This document shows positions 45,821 to 56,251 of a stretch of DNA of 64,000 nucleotides, piece after piece (position 1 is the stretch's first letter; every line of letters starts with the position of its first letter). The DNA comes from Fennellomyces sp. T-0311. Lineage: Eukaryota > Mucoromycota > Mucoromycetes > Mucorales > Lichtheimiaceae. A program made the translations under genes and the position numbers. The stretch spans positions 310,001 to 374,000 of the forward strand of contig JALLLT010000005.1 in the NCBI GenBank assembly GCA_025266875.1, given 5' to 3'. Below the pieces are notes generated by a model, which was not told where the DNA came from, did not search any database, and saw nothing but the letters and a program-made list of their open reading frames with translations.

Positions 45821-46625
45821 ATGTTTTACGCGACCGAATACAATGACGAAAATGTACAAACGTGCGTTGAATGGCTTTCACGTCATGAAGCATCAACCCT
45901 AGTCTACACTAGTAATCCTGAAGATCCTTTGATGTCCAACACAAAGGTGAATATCCGGCCGATAGGGTACAAGAAATATCCTGAAGACCCCAACGTATCT
46001 TTCACGCCCGCCTTTGCTATCGGAGACATTGATGAATCATGAATATGTCTTGCTGATACACAGCTTAAGGAAGTATTAAATGCGATATTTCTGTGCGACG
46101 ACCCTGGCAGCAGTATGTACAAGCCTGTGGTGGTATCTTCATCAGCTATGATAAAGATACTGGCGATGCATTTATGAAATGGACTATTGGACGCAAAGAA
46201 ATTTAGAAAGTGGTGTGCCCAGAAAAAAAGTAGACTTCATCAAGGCACGAGCAGAGCTACGCAGCGCAGGGGTGGATGGGAAGCAAAAGCGCTGCAAAGG
46301 TCGCTATATATGTTAAAGCAAGAATATCATGGTACTTATTTCTCAAAGTGCTTTGCTAAAAAAAAAGGATGCTAACACTACTGAAGAACAAGTTGTTACT
46401 GCGATAAAGAACAACCTTATCCACTTGCAAGAAGAGCCACATGGACTAAAGGATAATGGCGTTGAATTATTGGGTAATGAGCGCAAGTCTCCTGGCTGTA
46501 ACGATGATATCCGAACTCGCTTTTTGCAACAAATGGACCAACGATTGTACGAACCATCGAGAATCACCAAAGTATATGTATCTCCCATCTGTCGAAGACC
46601 ATGCCCCATCAAACGCTCACAATAA
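45821..46625 (+). pseudogene. Broken coding-like region inside the repeat-bounded unit
   Basis: Consecutive open pieces at 45821-46042, 46187-46375 and 46329-46625 on the plus strand, with stops and frame changes between them. Residue make-up is protein-like (for example NPEDPLMSNTKVNIRPIGYK), but no domain is recognised. The last piece ends just before the right repeat array, as the 3' end of a transposon gene would. Confidence 0.35.
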
Positions 46626-46640
46626 ATTGACATTTGTAAA

Positions 46641-46732
46641 GAATTGTTGAAGATTGTTCAGAATCGTTGCAGATGGTTGAGAATCATTGAGGATCGTTCA
46701 GAATCGTTGAGGATTGTCCAGGATTGTTCAAG
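46641..46732 (-). repeat. 10-bp tandem array, reverse (nine units)
   Basis: Nine head-to-tail 10-bp units such as GGATCGTTCA and GAATCGTTGA, in strict 10-bp register. Reverse complement of the left array unit. Confidence 0.8.
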
Positions 46733-47185
46733 TCATCTTAGTGATATCTGACCACAACATTTCCAAAGCCAAATAAAGCACCCAAGACGATGCATCCGTC
46801 ACAAATCTTAGGTTGGCAGTATCCCAAACCGTCCGAGATTGAATGGATCAATGGTTTATACATGTAGCTTTGAAAAAAAAAAAGGGAGCATGGCCTGCAT
46901 ACGGTGCAATGATGGTAGACGTAAGGCATGCGGCTGTAGTTGATATGCACTTGACCAAGCTGGTTGACGCAAAGAATGTCACGAAGATGCGAACGAGTTG
47001 GGTATTCTCGCGCAACAAACTTGATTATTCCCACAGCAAGGGAATGAATGGCTCTCAACCATGGGAGAGGCCGTTGACACGGAAGGTGCGAACGATACTA
47101 AATTTGCTGCAAGCGTCGGTACGGAAAGGGGCGCGCGTCGCTTACTTTTTTTTAACATACACTTCCACACAATTTCCGTTTGCAG
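46733..47185. other. Spacer before the Mis14-like gene
   Basis: Open frames exist on both strands (46738-47058 minus, 46843-47193 plus), but neither matches a known protein. A plus-strand ACIRCNDGRRKAC near 46890 faintly recalls a zinc-cluster start but is followed by stops. Confidence 0.4.
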
Positions 47186-48008
47186 ATGCATAATAGTGCA
47201 AAGATTGAGTTGCCAAGTCAAAATGATTTTTACGATGTGATGGACAAGGTTCAAAAAGGAGGAAACGAAATCAGTAAAGATGTATTAGCGCAGGAAAGTC
47301 GACGGACACAACAACTCGTACGCGAACGAATGGATCAAGTAATGCACCCGTTTCATTCGACGACAGCAATACAAAAGCTCACCGGTTTGCCCCATTTCAG
47401 TTTTACAAAAACATGACATTGATTGCAGGCAACAATGTCACTGTGGGCGATGGAGAACCGATCAACTTGGAAGGGCTTAATCAAGGTTTGGGCTTTTACA
47501 GTTGCCCCACAACAAAAAAAAACTCAGTTACTCAATGTATGAATGCAGAGCCCTTCAATGCGTCATTGGAAAGTGAAGCGCTTGAGCTTGCACAGCAAAC
47601 ACGGGAAGCTATCGAAAACGTCGTTCATCAACGGAAAAATGCGATAAAGGAAATGGGAGTGCTGTCCAAAGAAGTGATCCATCAACGATACCTGTTGAAC
47701 CGAGAGTTTGAACAGGATGATCCCATAGATCAAGGTGAGTCCCAAAAAAAAATAGGTCGAGTTTTGTTCTGAACATGTGGGGTACGACAATTTAAAGAAC
47801 AAGATCAGTCGGCGGACATTGGTACCATGCTAAAAGAATACCAAGACGCACAAAGGCTCCTGTCACGGTTTGAAAAGGTAAACGATAGCAAAGCGTTTCT
47901 TTGTGTGTGTGTGTTTTTTTGCTAAGGAGACACGCGTAGACGCTGGCAAATACCAAGATGAGTGCAGAGCAGCTGGATGAGGTTTTAAAGTGCGGGAAAC
48001 TTTTGTAA
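47186..48008 (+). CDS. Mis14/Nsl1-like kinetochore protein
   Basis: Small helical protein of about 190 residues in five exons, read as the Mis14/Nsl1 subunit of the MIND (Mis12) complex, which links centromeric chromatin to the Ndc80 complex. The N-terminus (HNSAKIELPSQNDFYDVMDKV) has the family opening. It continues RTQQLVRERMDQ, intron (GTAATG...TTTCAG), FYKNMTLIAGNNVTVGDG, intron, EPFNASLESEALELAQQTRE and a coiled coil to the end. Stop at 48008. All four joins keep one frame with GT-AG borders. The pattern (KIEL opening, then basic helix, then a short hydrophobic strand, then PFD/N-x-L helix) fits Mis14. Overall identity is low, so the call is moderate. Confidence 0.55.
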
Positions 48009-48132
48009 TGCGCAAAGCGAAAAAGAAAAAAAAATGAATTGTGTGTAACCCATCATAGTTACTTGTCATACACCGCGTGCTTTTCCTTGTGCCTTTTTCT
48101 TTTTTCTCTCTCTCTCTCGTTAACTCACAATC

Positions 48133-51100
48133 ATGACATCGCCATCGACCAATGACTCGCAAAAGGAACCAGACACACCGCCCGTCATGAACGAGCGAAA
48201 GACGGGGTGGAGAGCTATTCAAATTAAGCGAGAAAACAGCGGGACTATGAAAAAGGAGCCCGCTAAAAAAGAGCCAGAACCCGAGCCAGAGAAGGAGGAG
48301 CCTGCGATAGACAAACCAGTCAAAGAAGAAGAAGAGGAGGAGGAGGAGGAGGAAACACATAACGAATTATCCATGGTGTTGAATGCACTTCGAGGAACGG
48401 TTGAATCTCAAAAAAAGACGACACCACGTGAAAAACCTCCAGCAGAACCACAAGAAGAAGAAGAAGAAGAACTCCATCCCCGAAACGCGCGAGTGGATCG
48501 AATCATAGCAGCGGCGGAAGCCGCCCGAGACGAAGCAGAAAACAAAGAGCACAGAATGCTTGAACCGATCGATACGGCAGCAGCCAACGATCTCCAAGCT
48601 GAGAGTGAACCTAGCACACCAGTGCCCCTGCCCGCTCAGTTTAGTCCCCAACAAGAACTCACCCGAACCGAAAAGCGTCGCATCGAGTTACCGGCGGACA
48701 AGAACATGGCTGATTACGTGACGCCACCCACGCCAGGCACACCACCGCCCTCCGATCCAGCGTATTCTGATCAACTCCCACCCGAGTCACCGAAACAAAA
48801 GATACCGGCCACCGCGGCCGAAGTTCCGGCTGAGAATGGCGCCATCAAGCCAAACATCTTGAGTCCACGTGAACAGGAACGAGAAGGTGTGTGTAGGCAT
48901 GTGTGTCTGTGTTCCAAGGGACGGGTGTATTAACAAACAGAGACCATGGGGTTAGATCAAGCCATGTTGGACGGTATCGATGCGTTCTTCAACAATCGGT
49001 TCGCCGAGGCAGAAGAAAAGTTTCAATCCAAGGCGGATGAGTAAGTGGGAGAGGTGTTTTTTTTTTCTATAAATGAGCATGTGTGTGTGTGTGTGAGGCT
49101 AAGTTGAGAGAACCCGACAGAGATCCGCTGTATGCGCTTGGATTGAGTTCCATGGCGTTTATCAAGGCACTTTCGGTAAGCTTTGCAAAGGTGGTTGATG
49201 GATGGGGTTGATTGAAAGAAAAAGGAAATAGACCAAGGATGCCGATCATGCCGAAGCGGCGATCACTCAGCTGACGGCCACCTTTGAGTTTGCCAACGGG
49301 CAGATTCTGGCGGCGTCTGCCAACAAGACGCTGAAAGACACGGTTTCGCATTACATCACCAACCTGATGGGCAGCAACCATACGGGGCTGCCGACCAACA
49401 CGCCTCCTCTGTCGCAAGAGACGCTCAAGGCCCGACCGCTGTTTATTCCCAACGGCGCGCTCCGGGCCCATGTCATCAAGGCGGAATGCTGTTTGTTGAT
49501 GGCCATGTTGTACTTGTCCCAGGAAACGGTGGTTGGGTATCTGAAAACGGGCCTGAACCTGCGGCGAGGTGAGAGAGAGAAAGTGGTGGGTGATGGTAAT
49601 GGATGGCTGATCCAAGCGCAGCATACAACAGCTACAGTTTGGTATGGCAAGAGTATAAGCGGATGGGACAAGAGTTCAACCGGTACATGGACAAGGATAC
49701 GATTTCGGCTATTCAGTTCGGGTAAGCAACAAGCGCAAACAAACCATGACGCAAAAACATGCAGAAAAAAACAAAATTGATCGCCGCGTTGTTGATTGTA
49801 TACAGCATCGGGTCCGTGCACATTCTGCTATCCTCCCTACCCGCCAAGATCCTAAAGATCGTCTCGGCCTTTGGATGGAAAGCCGATAAACATCTGGGCT
49901 TTGCGCTGCTGAAGCTCTGCATGGATGGACAACGGATCCGCTCTCCGCTGGCTTCCATGATGTAAGATCTATTTTATAGAGTCTGGAGGGGCACGACTCA
50001 CAGTGCTTGCAAAAAAAAAACATAGGCTATTGTCGTATTATGTCACGCTCATGTCGTATTGTCCGCAGGTTCTCACAAGAGAGCTGCTTGAACCTTCGAT
50101 CGAGATCCTGTTGAACGCGCAGCAGGCGTTCCCCAACTCGGCGCTGTTCCTCTACTATGCGGGGAGGATTTCGCGATTATCGCGCAACATTCCGCTATCG
50201 ACGCAATCGTTCATGTACACGTACCAAGTGAGTCAAGGCGCGACATGGGCGGAGGGAGGGATGGGGTATTTGGCGACGCATGAAATGGCGTTCAATTGCG
50301 TGGTCGAGCTGGACTGGGCCACGGCGGCGTTGCGTGCGATGGAACTGCAAAACAAGTACGGATCACCTGCGTTCAACAAGTACTTTTACGGCACGTGCAT
50401 GGAGATGCTTGGCAACCGAAGCGAGGCCATCCTTGCGTTTGCCGAAGCCACCACGGTCTTTGTCAGTCCCAAGAAGAAGCGCAACCAAATGGAGCAATTC
50501 GTCGAGCACCGCATCACGTTTTTCGAAAAGAGCGGTTATCAAGATATGGATTACGTTCTGCCCATTTTGGAAATCTGTTACCTGTTTAACCTGTTTTCCA
50601 ACATGCGGACGGCCAGTTTGGAATCGTGTTTGGAGCAGGTGGAGACGACGTTGGAAGTCATTTACAAGCGGGAAAAGAAGGAGTATGAGGTCCGCACGTT
50701 GGAGTTGATGCCTGACTTGGCACCACCGGATTATTACGATCAGCGAGCCATTCTGTTGTTGATCAAGGCGCATATTTTGAACTGTCTCGGCCAGAGCACG
50801 GATGCCATTGCCCATTTGAATTGGATCGTGGATCACAAGAGTCGTATCACGTATTCCAAGTGGGTGTTGCCTTATGCTTACTGGTAGGTGCAGTGCGGGA
50901 GACAGTGTGTGTGTGCAGATGTTTATTTTTTTCTGACAACACTTGCGTGCTGCTGCAGGGAGTCAGGCGTGGTATCGTGGTACCTGGGTGACCTGAAACG
51001 AGCACGGGCCCTCTGGAATTCGGCATTAACCCATTCGGGCTACGATTTTGAGTATAAACTTGCCATTGTAAGTTGAGTGCTGTCAAAAAAAAATCCAGAC

Positions 51101-51277
51101 ATGATGAGAGGCTGACACGTTTTTCAACGGTAGCAACTGAATTTGGCGATCAACCATGCCATCGAAATGGGGGTGCCTGAAACGGCCACACCCAAGATTT
51201 CCAAGAGCAGCCAAACGAACAATGGCAGGAAAAGACTGCCACTGACCAACCCGAACCCGTTAGCTGCACAAGGTTGA
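48133..51277 (+). CDS. IML2/TTC39-like TPR protein
   Basis: Iml2/TTC39 family (DUF3808), about 830 residues. Yeast Iml2 is needed to clear inclusion bodies with lipid droplets. TTC39 proteins affect lipid metabolism in animals. The long first exon is disordered, with Glu-rich and Pro-rich runs. Then come MGLDQAMLDGIDAFFNNRFAEAEEKF (the family opening), HYITNLMG, HVIKAECCLLMAMLYL, YNSYSLVWQEYKRMGQEF, IGSVHILLSSLPAKILKIVSAFGW and FALLKLCMDG. The TPR-like C-terminal half is in one large exon (50025-50886), with FPNSALFLYYAGRISRL. At least eight short introns. It ends in a basic tail at 51277, 91 bp from the convergent neighbour. The extended acidic N-terminus is longer than in yeast. Confidence 0.88.
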
Positions 51278-51368
51278 AACTTTATATACGCAAAAGAAGA
51301 CTCATAAAAGTGAACATATACAAGTGTGGAAAGGGGTGTGAAAGAAAGAAAAGAAAAAAAAACTATGT

Positions 51369-52220
51369 TCAAGCCCAATGATGAGCAGCAATAGCGACCA
51401 CATTATCGTATTCTTGCAAATAAGCCCACGTTTGGTCGGCATTGGCCATTTGCTTGCAGACGTCGCCGAGCAGCTGGATGAGCCAGGCTACTTGGTGTCT
51501 GTCGGAAAGAGACGGGGGCGGGTCCAAGGCACTTAGCAACAAGGACCAAGGCAGCGGCGTGGGGGAAGATTTGAGGTTCTTGAGGACGCCGGTCATTTCC
51601 AGCACAAGCATACGGCCGAGATGGGCTTTGCCAAAGAGATATTTGCGGATTTCGGGGACGGCGTCTAGACCTTCGCGGGCGATCATCAAAAGTCCCATGA
51701 GGGCCGCCAACGAATGACCATGTGTGGAAGCATGCAGGGTATTTGTACAGTAACGAACAACGCGTTGCAACTCTTGGGCGACCGAGGCCTGGTTTGCGAA
51801 CTGTTCGGAGGGGCGACCCTGGTCCAAACTGTGGACGATGGAGCGAGCGCGGTCCTTGATGGCGATCATTTCGCGATAGAAGTCTCCCTCGGCGCAACAA
51901 GGCAATGGTGGCAAATACCGGGGTTGGTGCTGTTCGATGAGTTGGATGACTTTGGGGTATTTCATGGCGGTGGTAGTGAGGATATGACAGAGCGCCGTCT
52001 TTGGCAGACCGCTGAGCCATGTTTGGAGTGACCAGGCATCGTAGGTCTGCAGCTTTTCGTCCAGCAATCCGTCGCCACTGACAAACAGCGTGGATTCCGA
52101 CATGAAGCTGAGATTGGTTTTGTCGTCGTTGGTGTCGTTGGTGGCGGTTGCATGAGCAATCCGATCGAGCCCGATAATGGATAAAAAGTAGGCAAACAGT
52201 CGCTTGGAAGTGGAGGTCAT
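51369..52220 (-). CDS. Helical protein, tentative STS1/Cut8-like
   Basis: Single exon, 283 residues, almost wholly helical. SLQTWLSGLPKTALCHILTTTAMKYPKVIQLIEQHQP recalls the start of the Cut8/STS1 domain (a short helix, then leucine-rich helices, then a Pro bend). That protein tethers the proteasome inside the nucleus. Later parts (RVVRYCTNTL, LLMIAREGLDAVPEIRKYLF) could be the helical bundle. The typical FPYG...YAYNRV stretch is not evident, so the family is uncertain. No signal peptide, though the N-terminus has a hydrophobic stretch (LFAYFLSIIGL). It shares a 706-bp upstream region with acetate kinase. Confidence 0.35.
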   Translation of the reverse strand: MTSTSKRLFAYFLSIIGLDRIAHATATNDTNDDKTNLSFMSESTLFVSGDGLLDEKLQTYDAWSLQTWLSGLPKTALCHILTTTAMKYPKVIQLIEQHQPRYLPPLPCCAEGDFYREMIAIKDRARSIVHSLDQGRPSEQFANQASVAQELQRVVRYCTNTLHASTHGHSLAALMGLLMIAREGLDAVPEIRKYLFGKAHLGRMLVLEMTGVLKNLKSSPTPLPWSLLLSALDPPPSLSDRHQVAWLIQLLGDVCKQMANADQTWAYLQEYDNVVAIAAHHWA

Positions 52221-52926
52221 TGAAGGATGTGTGTGTGTGTGTTGTGTATGTAGAGGGGAGGGGGGTAAAGCGGGAGAAGGGCGCGGGGGAGGACGGGGGC
52301 AGAGGGCAGAGAATAGAGAGAGAGCAAGAGAGAGATATATTTATACGCTTGACAAAAAAGATCCTTTTTTTGTTGGTTATCTTGAGTTTTTCCGCTTTTT
52401 TTTCGAGGTTTTTTATAATGGAGGGCGGGGTGCGGTTATGTGGGTGTTAATGGTCGTATGGTTGCTTCAATGTCGGCATAGGCGTGTTTTCGATATGGAC
52501 AAGCAAAGAGAACCATAGTACGGCTTTGTTCGGAGAGTGGGAGAATGCGATCAAATGAGTCAAGAAGCCTTTGTGTGCGTCTTGTCGCTCTTCTCGGTCA
52601 GCGTGTGTGTAGGGCGAAGGTTGCAAAAAAGTTCCTCTTGCGAAAAAGAAAAAAGTGGGCGAAAAGAGGAAGAGAGACGAAGGAAAAAGGGGGTTGCATT
52701 TTTTGTGCCCGCTGACTTTTTTTTACCAAGCAGTCAGCTGACACTGGTCCCAAGATCGCGTTTGGTTTCCCCGGTGCCTGACACTCGTTATAACAGGCCC
52801 CCCTTTTGCCCTTTCCAAAGTCTGTGTGTTGGAGAGTCCACCCATCATCATGACGTAATTGATGTATTATAAAGCCAGGAAAAAAAATACACCCCACTTT
52901 ATCACATCTTTCTTTTACGCCAAACG
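52221..52926. promoter_or_regulatory. Divergent upstream region, purine-rich, with CRE-like site and TATA
   Basis: About 0.7 kb between two divergent starts. The left part is GT- and GA-rich low-complexity DNA. Near acetate kinase, TGACGTAA (52851-52858) resembles a CRE/ATF half-site element, and TATAAA lies at 52868-52873, 54 nt before the ATG. A GTCAGCTGAC palindrome lies at about 52733. Confidence 0.45.
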
Positions 52927-54111
52927 ATGACACTTGTATTCAACGCCGGCTCGTCTAGTTTGAAATACAAGCTCTTTGATTCCAGTCTCGAGCAAGTTGC
53001 CAGCGGCGCCTGCACAGAAATCGGGAGCCAAGACTCGGTCTTTTTTGACGGCGAGAAGCGTGACAAGCGAGCCATCGCGTCGCACAAGGAAGCGGTGGGG
53101 ATGATACTGGATGCGTTGGAGGGACAGGTGATCGAGCGTGTGGGTCACCGGGTAGTCCACGGAGGCGATCGACGTGAACCTGTCAAGGTGACGCAGCAGA
53201 CGTTGGAAGAGCTGGATGCGTTGACACAATTGGCGCCGCTGCACAACCATCGGGCAGTGGTGGTGATGCGGGCGAGCTTGGAGCGGATGAAGGACTGCGA
53301 GCACGATGCGTTCTTTGACACCATGTTTCATGCCACATTGCCCGAGTATATTTACACGTATCCGTTGCCCCGGGAAAGCAAGATCCGCAAATGGGGATTT
53401 CATGGATTGTCGCATGAATTTGTTGCGCGGGCTGCGGCGGGGCACTTGCGCAGACCCCTGAAGGAGCTCAAATTGATTACGTTGCATCTCGGCAACGGCA
53501 GCAGCGCATGCGCCATCCAACATGGGCGCAGTCTCGATACATCCATGGGATTGACACCCGCTTCTGGCAAGTGGATGGTGGTTGTTCTGACATGACCAGA
53601 AAGAGTGACTTTATAAAAAACACACACAGGGTTGCCGGGTGGCACGCGGTCGGGTGACATTGATCCGTTTGCCGTATTTCATTTACTTTCGTCGCAGGAA
53701 GTAGAGCTTTCCAAAGCCGAGCATGTGCTCAACAAAGAAAGCGGGTTCAAGGGACTATGCAACAGCACCCATATGGCTGATATTGTCGACAGGGCCGCTG
53801 GGAATGATCCCGATGCTCAACTGACGCTGGCCATTTTCTGCAATCGTCTGCAAAACTTTATTGGCGCGTACTTTGTCGCCTTGGAAGGCGTCGATGCCAT
53901 TGTGTTTACCGGAGGCATTGGAGAACATGCGTCGTTCGTTCGTCAGCAAGTCGTCGCCAAGTTGCAATGCATCGGATGCGTGATTGACAAGGACAAGAAT
54001 GCCGCAGACGCCGTCGATATTTCTCACCCCGAAGCAACCATCAAGACGTTGGTGATTGAAACGAACGAAGAGTTGCGTATTGCCGAATTGATGGCGGCCG
54101 CTAAAAAATAA
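52927..54111 (+). CDS. Acetate kinase
   Basis: Converts acetyl phosphate and ADP to acetate and ATP. In fungi it usually follows phosphoketolase (XFP). About 375 residues, normal for the family. Motifs: LVFNAGSSSLKYKLF (phosphate-binding N-terminus), GHRVVHGG, DTMFHATLPE, WGFHGLSHEFV, LITLHLGNGSS, GLTPASGLPGGTRSGD and IVFTGGIGEHA. Two exons. The intron at 53567-53629 has a GC-AG border (GCAAGT...ACACAG), not GT-AG. Only this splice gives the conserved PxxGLPGGTRSGD reading. The intron and divergent neighbour show it is a resident nuclear gene, not bacterial contamination. No phosphoketolase gene is in the window. Confidence 0.95.
53567..53629 (+). other. GC-AG intron of acetate kinase
   Basis: 63 nt, donor GCAAGT, acceptor CACAG. 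The nearby GT at 53571 would break the frame and the family motif. Confidence 0.8.
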
Positions 54112-54360
54112 AAAAAAAGGGGAGCGCGTTTAACGCGACGACGCGTTTCTCTCTTTTTTTTGGGCTTTTTTAGAGTGTCGTAGCAGCTCCTCTCTCTTTC
54201 TCTCTCTCTTGCAACGTTCCCATTCTTTTTCAAAAACGTTCCCATTCTTTCCATTTCTCTCGCCCTCCCTCCTCCTCCTCCCTCCCTCCCTCTCTCTCTC
54301 GGGGTGCCACTCGACTTTTGTCCATAAAGCGTATATCTGTTGCGCCTCTTATTTTTTTTT

Positions 54361-54370
54361 ATATATATAA
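54361..54370 (+). promoter_or_regulatory. TATA-like sequence before the RING/TRAF gene
   Basis: ATATATATAA, 22 nt before the ATG at 54392. Close for a TATA box, so only suggestive. Confidence 0.25.
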
Positions 54371-54391
54371 ACGGCTGTGCGCATTGCAACC

Positions 54392-56122
54392 ATGGGAATT
54401 AAACGAGCCTTGGTCATTGACGAGCCCCTGCCTGATCTTTTCTGTGGACTGTGCCAAGGTTAGCAACCATGCGGCCAATGACATGCCTTTCGCTCATTGA
54501 GCAAACAATAGATATCCTAGACGACCCTGTTCAGGTGCACTGTCCTGAAGGTAGACAACAACGACACATGCAAACAGCACAAAGCCTAAAAAAGATAATT
54601 CACATAGACCATATCTTTTGCAGCAAATGCATCGAAACGTACTTGCAGCAAAGCACCACATGTCCCCACTGTATGACGGATCTCGACCCAACACTGTTCC
54701 AGCCATCCAAGTTTGTGCAGCGTCAGGTGGGTCGATTGCGCGTGCGATGCATCTATCACGAAGCTGGATGTCCTTGGCAAGGCTTCTTTTCAGATCCTCA
54801 CTCGGAACAGGTAAAGGGACGCACACACACACGTGTGTTTTGAAAGAAAAAAGGACGACTCATGCGTGGATTAGTGCGGGTTTGGAATGCAAGAATGTCC
54901 AAACGAGGGATGCAAAGAACGACTTTCTCGGATGGATCTGCAGCAACATGAATGTCCTTACGAATTACTGACGTGTCCCAATCTGATGCCGCTCTGCAAA
55001 CCTTTTTATCGCAAGGACAAGGACGCGCATGAAAAGTCGTGTCGATCGTACCCCTGCCACTACGCCATGGCTGGCTGTCCGTTTATCGGCACACTGGAAG
55101 ACGTGAATGCTCATTGCGACGTGTACTGCGGCAAGTTGCATCAGCGCATCAAGGATTTGGAGGCAGAGTGTGAGCGGCTGAAAAAGTGCGTGGTCGAAGG
55201 GAAACAGCCGGAATCGATAAGTGAACCGGCGGATGACGAAGATATGGGCGGCATTCAGTTGCTGGAACAAATGTTGAGTGGCAACAGCGATTATCTATCC
55301 CTTGGCCTACTGAACGACAAACAGGACGCGACTGATTCGAAACCGCCGCCTGCAGAACAACAGCAACAACAACAACAACAACCGCAGCAGGAGCCACCGC
55401 CACCACCGCTTGGTCTTTTCAACGCCGATCTGATGGATCTCAGCGACTGTCTGCCACCAATATCATTCGACAAACCGGCGGTTGCGGCGCCCAAACGGTC
55501 CTCCAACGGACAAATCATTCGATACAGCAGGAACGTGCGATTGGCGCATCGGACGTTGCGGATGGCACGACAACAACAACAACAGCAGCAGCAGAACCGA
55601 TACATGAGCGACGAGTATCCATTCGAAAACCTGTTGGAGGATCTTGACGTTGCGGTCAAACCTGTGCCTCCCGACAATGCATCGACGACACCCATGAACG
55701 CGGCCACACCTGCATCGGTTTCGAGTCAACAGGAAGATCTGGCCAATCTGCTAGCTCAGCAATCGCTTTCATCTCCTCAACACAGTCCCTTTGCCTTCAA
55801 TAGTCTGGAAGACGTCACAAAGTATCTGTCTGAACTTGCGCCACCGCAGCAAGAGGAAAAGCCAGCATCGCCTGCATATACCACTCCTGTTGCCCAGAGT
55901 CCGTTGCGGAATAGCACGAGTGCTAAAACGACAAAGAGCAGTAGCACGAGTAATCGAACGCCACGTAAACCCGATGTCAAAAAGGATAAGAAGCCCGTGC
56001 CTCCCTCCTCGCCAACCAATGCCGCCTCACCTCCAACAGATGGCCCCAAGAAGCGGCCAATGTTTGTCCTGGCATCAACGTACCTGGCCAACTACGGCAA
56101 CAACAAGCAACAACCATCATAA
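54392..56122 (+). CDS. RING finger plus TRAF-type zinc finger protein, probable E3 ligase
   Basis: About 500 residues. Two short introns split the RING: LFCGLCQ / DILDDPVQVHCPE / DHIFCSKCIETYLQQSTTCPHC. TRAF-type zinc fingers follow (RCIYHEAGCPWQG, then ECPNEGCKERLSRMDLQQHECPYELLTCPN, then PCHYAMAGCPFIG with H and C partners). A coiled-coil stretch comes next (LHQRIKDLEAECERLKK). The C-terminal half is disordered, with poly-Gln runs and a Ser/Thr/Pro-rich tail. This order resembles TRAF-like ligases without the MATH domain. Targets unknown. The stop is 129 bp from the convergent UTP25 end. Confidence 0.82.
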
Positions 56123-56251
56123 TCCCCTTTGTATATATTATAACTAAAAAACTATGCATCCTTCTCTCTCTCTCCCTTTCGCTCTGTAAGGAATCTAAAG
56201 TGTCATTTTTCTTTAATACAGTTTTTAAATACATTCTATTTTATATTACTT

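Larger units (their letters stand above)
44691..46732. mobile_element. Decayed transposon-like unit bounded by inverted 10-bp repeat arrays
   Basis: Arrays of a 10-bp unit, TGAACGATCC or close variants, lie at 44691-44712 (two units) and 45127-45193 (six to seven units). The same unit in reverse complement lies at 46641-46732 (nine units). The arrays therefore face each other. Between them, 45821-46625 holds broken coding-like frames. Subterminal inverted arrays of short repeats are a feature of DNA transposons, where the transposase binds them. No transposase domain could be named and no target-site duplication was found, so class is open. Confidence 0.45.

Noticed and set aside
46641..46732. 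CRISPR-like array
   Set aside because: The units are contiguous 10-bp repeats without spacers, in a eukaryotic genome.
46738..47058. Minus-strand 106-codon frame as a gene
   Set aside because: No start context, no partner exon, no family. It overlaps plus-strand open frames of equal weight.
52204..52518. 104-codon plus-strand frame with GGRGQ-type repeats
   Set aside because: It is read from GT/GA-rich low-complexity promoter DNA between two divergent genes.
52927..54111. Acetate kinase as a bacterial contaminant or recent transfer
   Set aside because: It has a spliceosomal intron and a fungal promoter layout, and acetate kinase is known in fungi.
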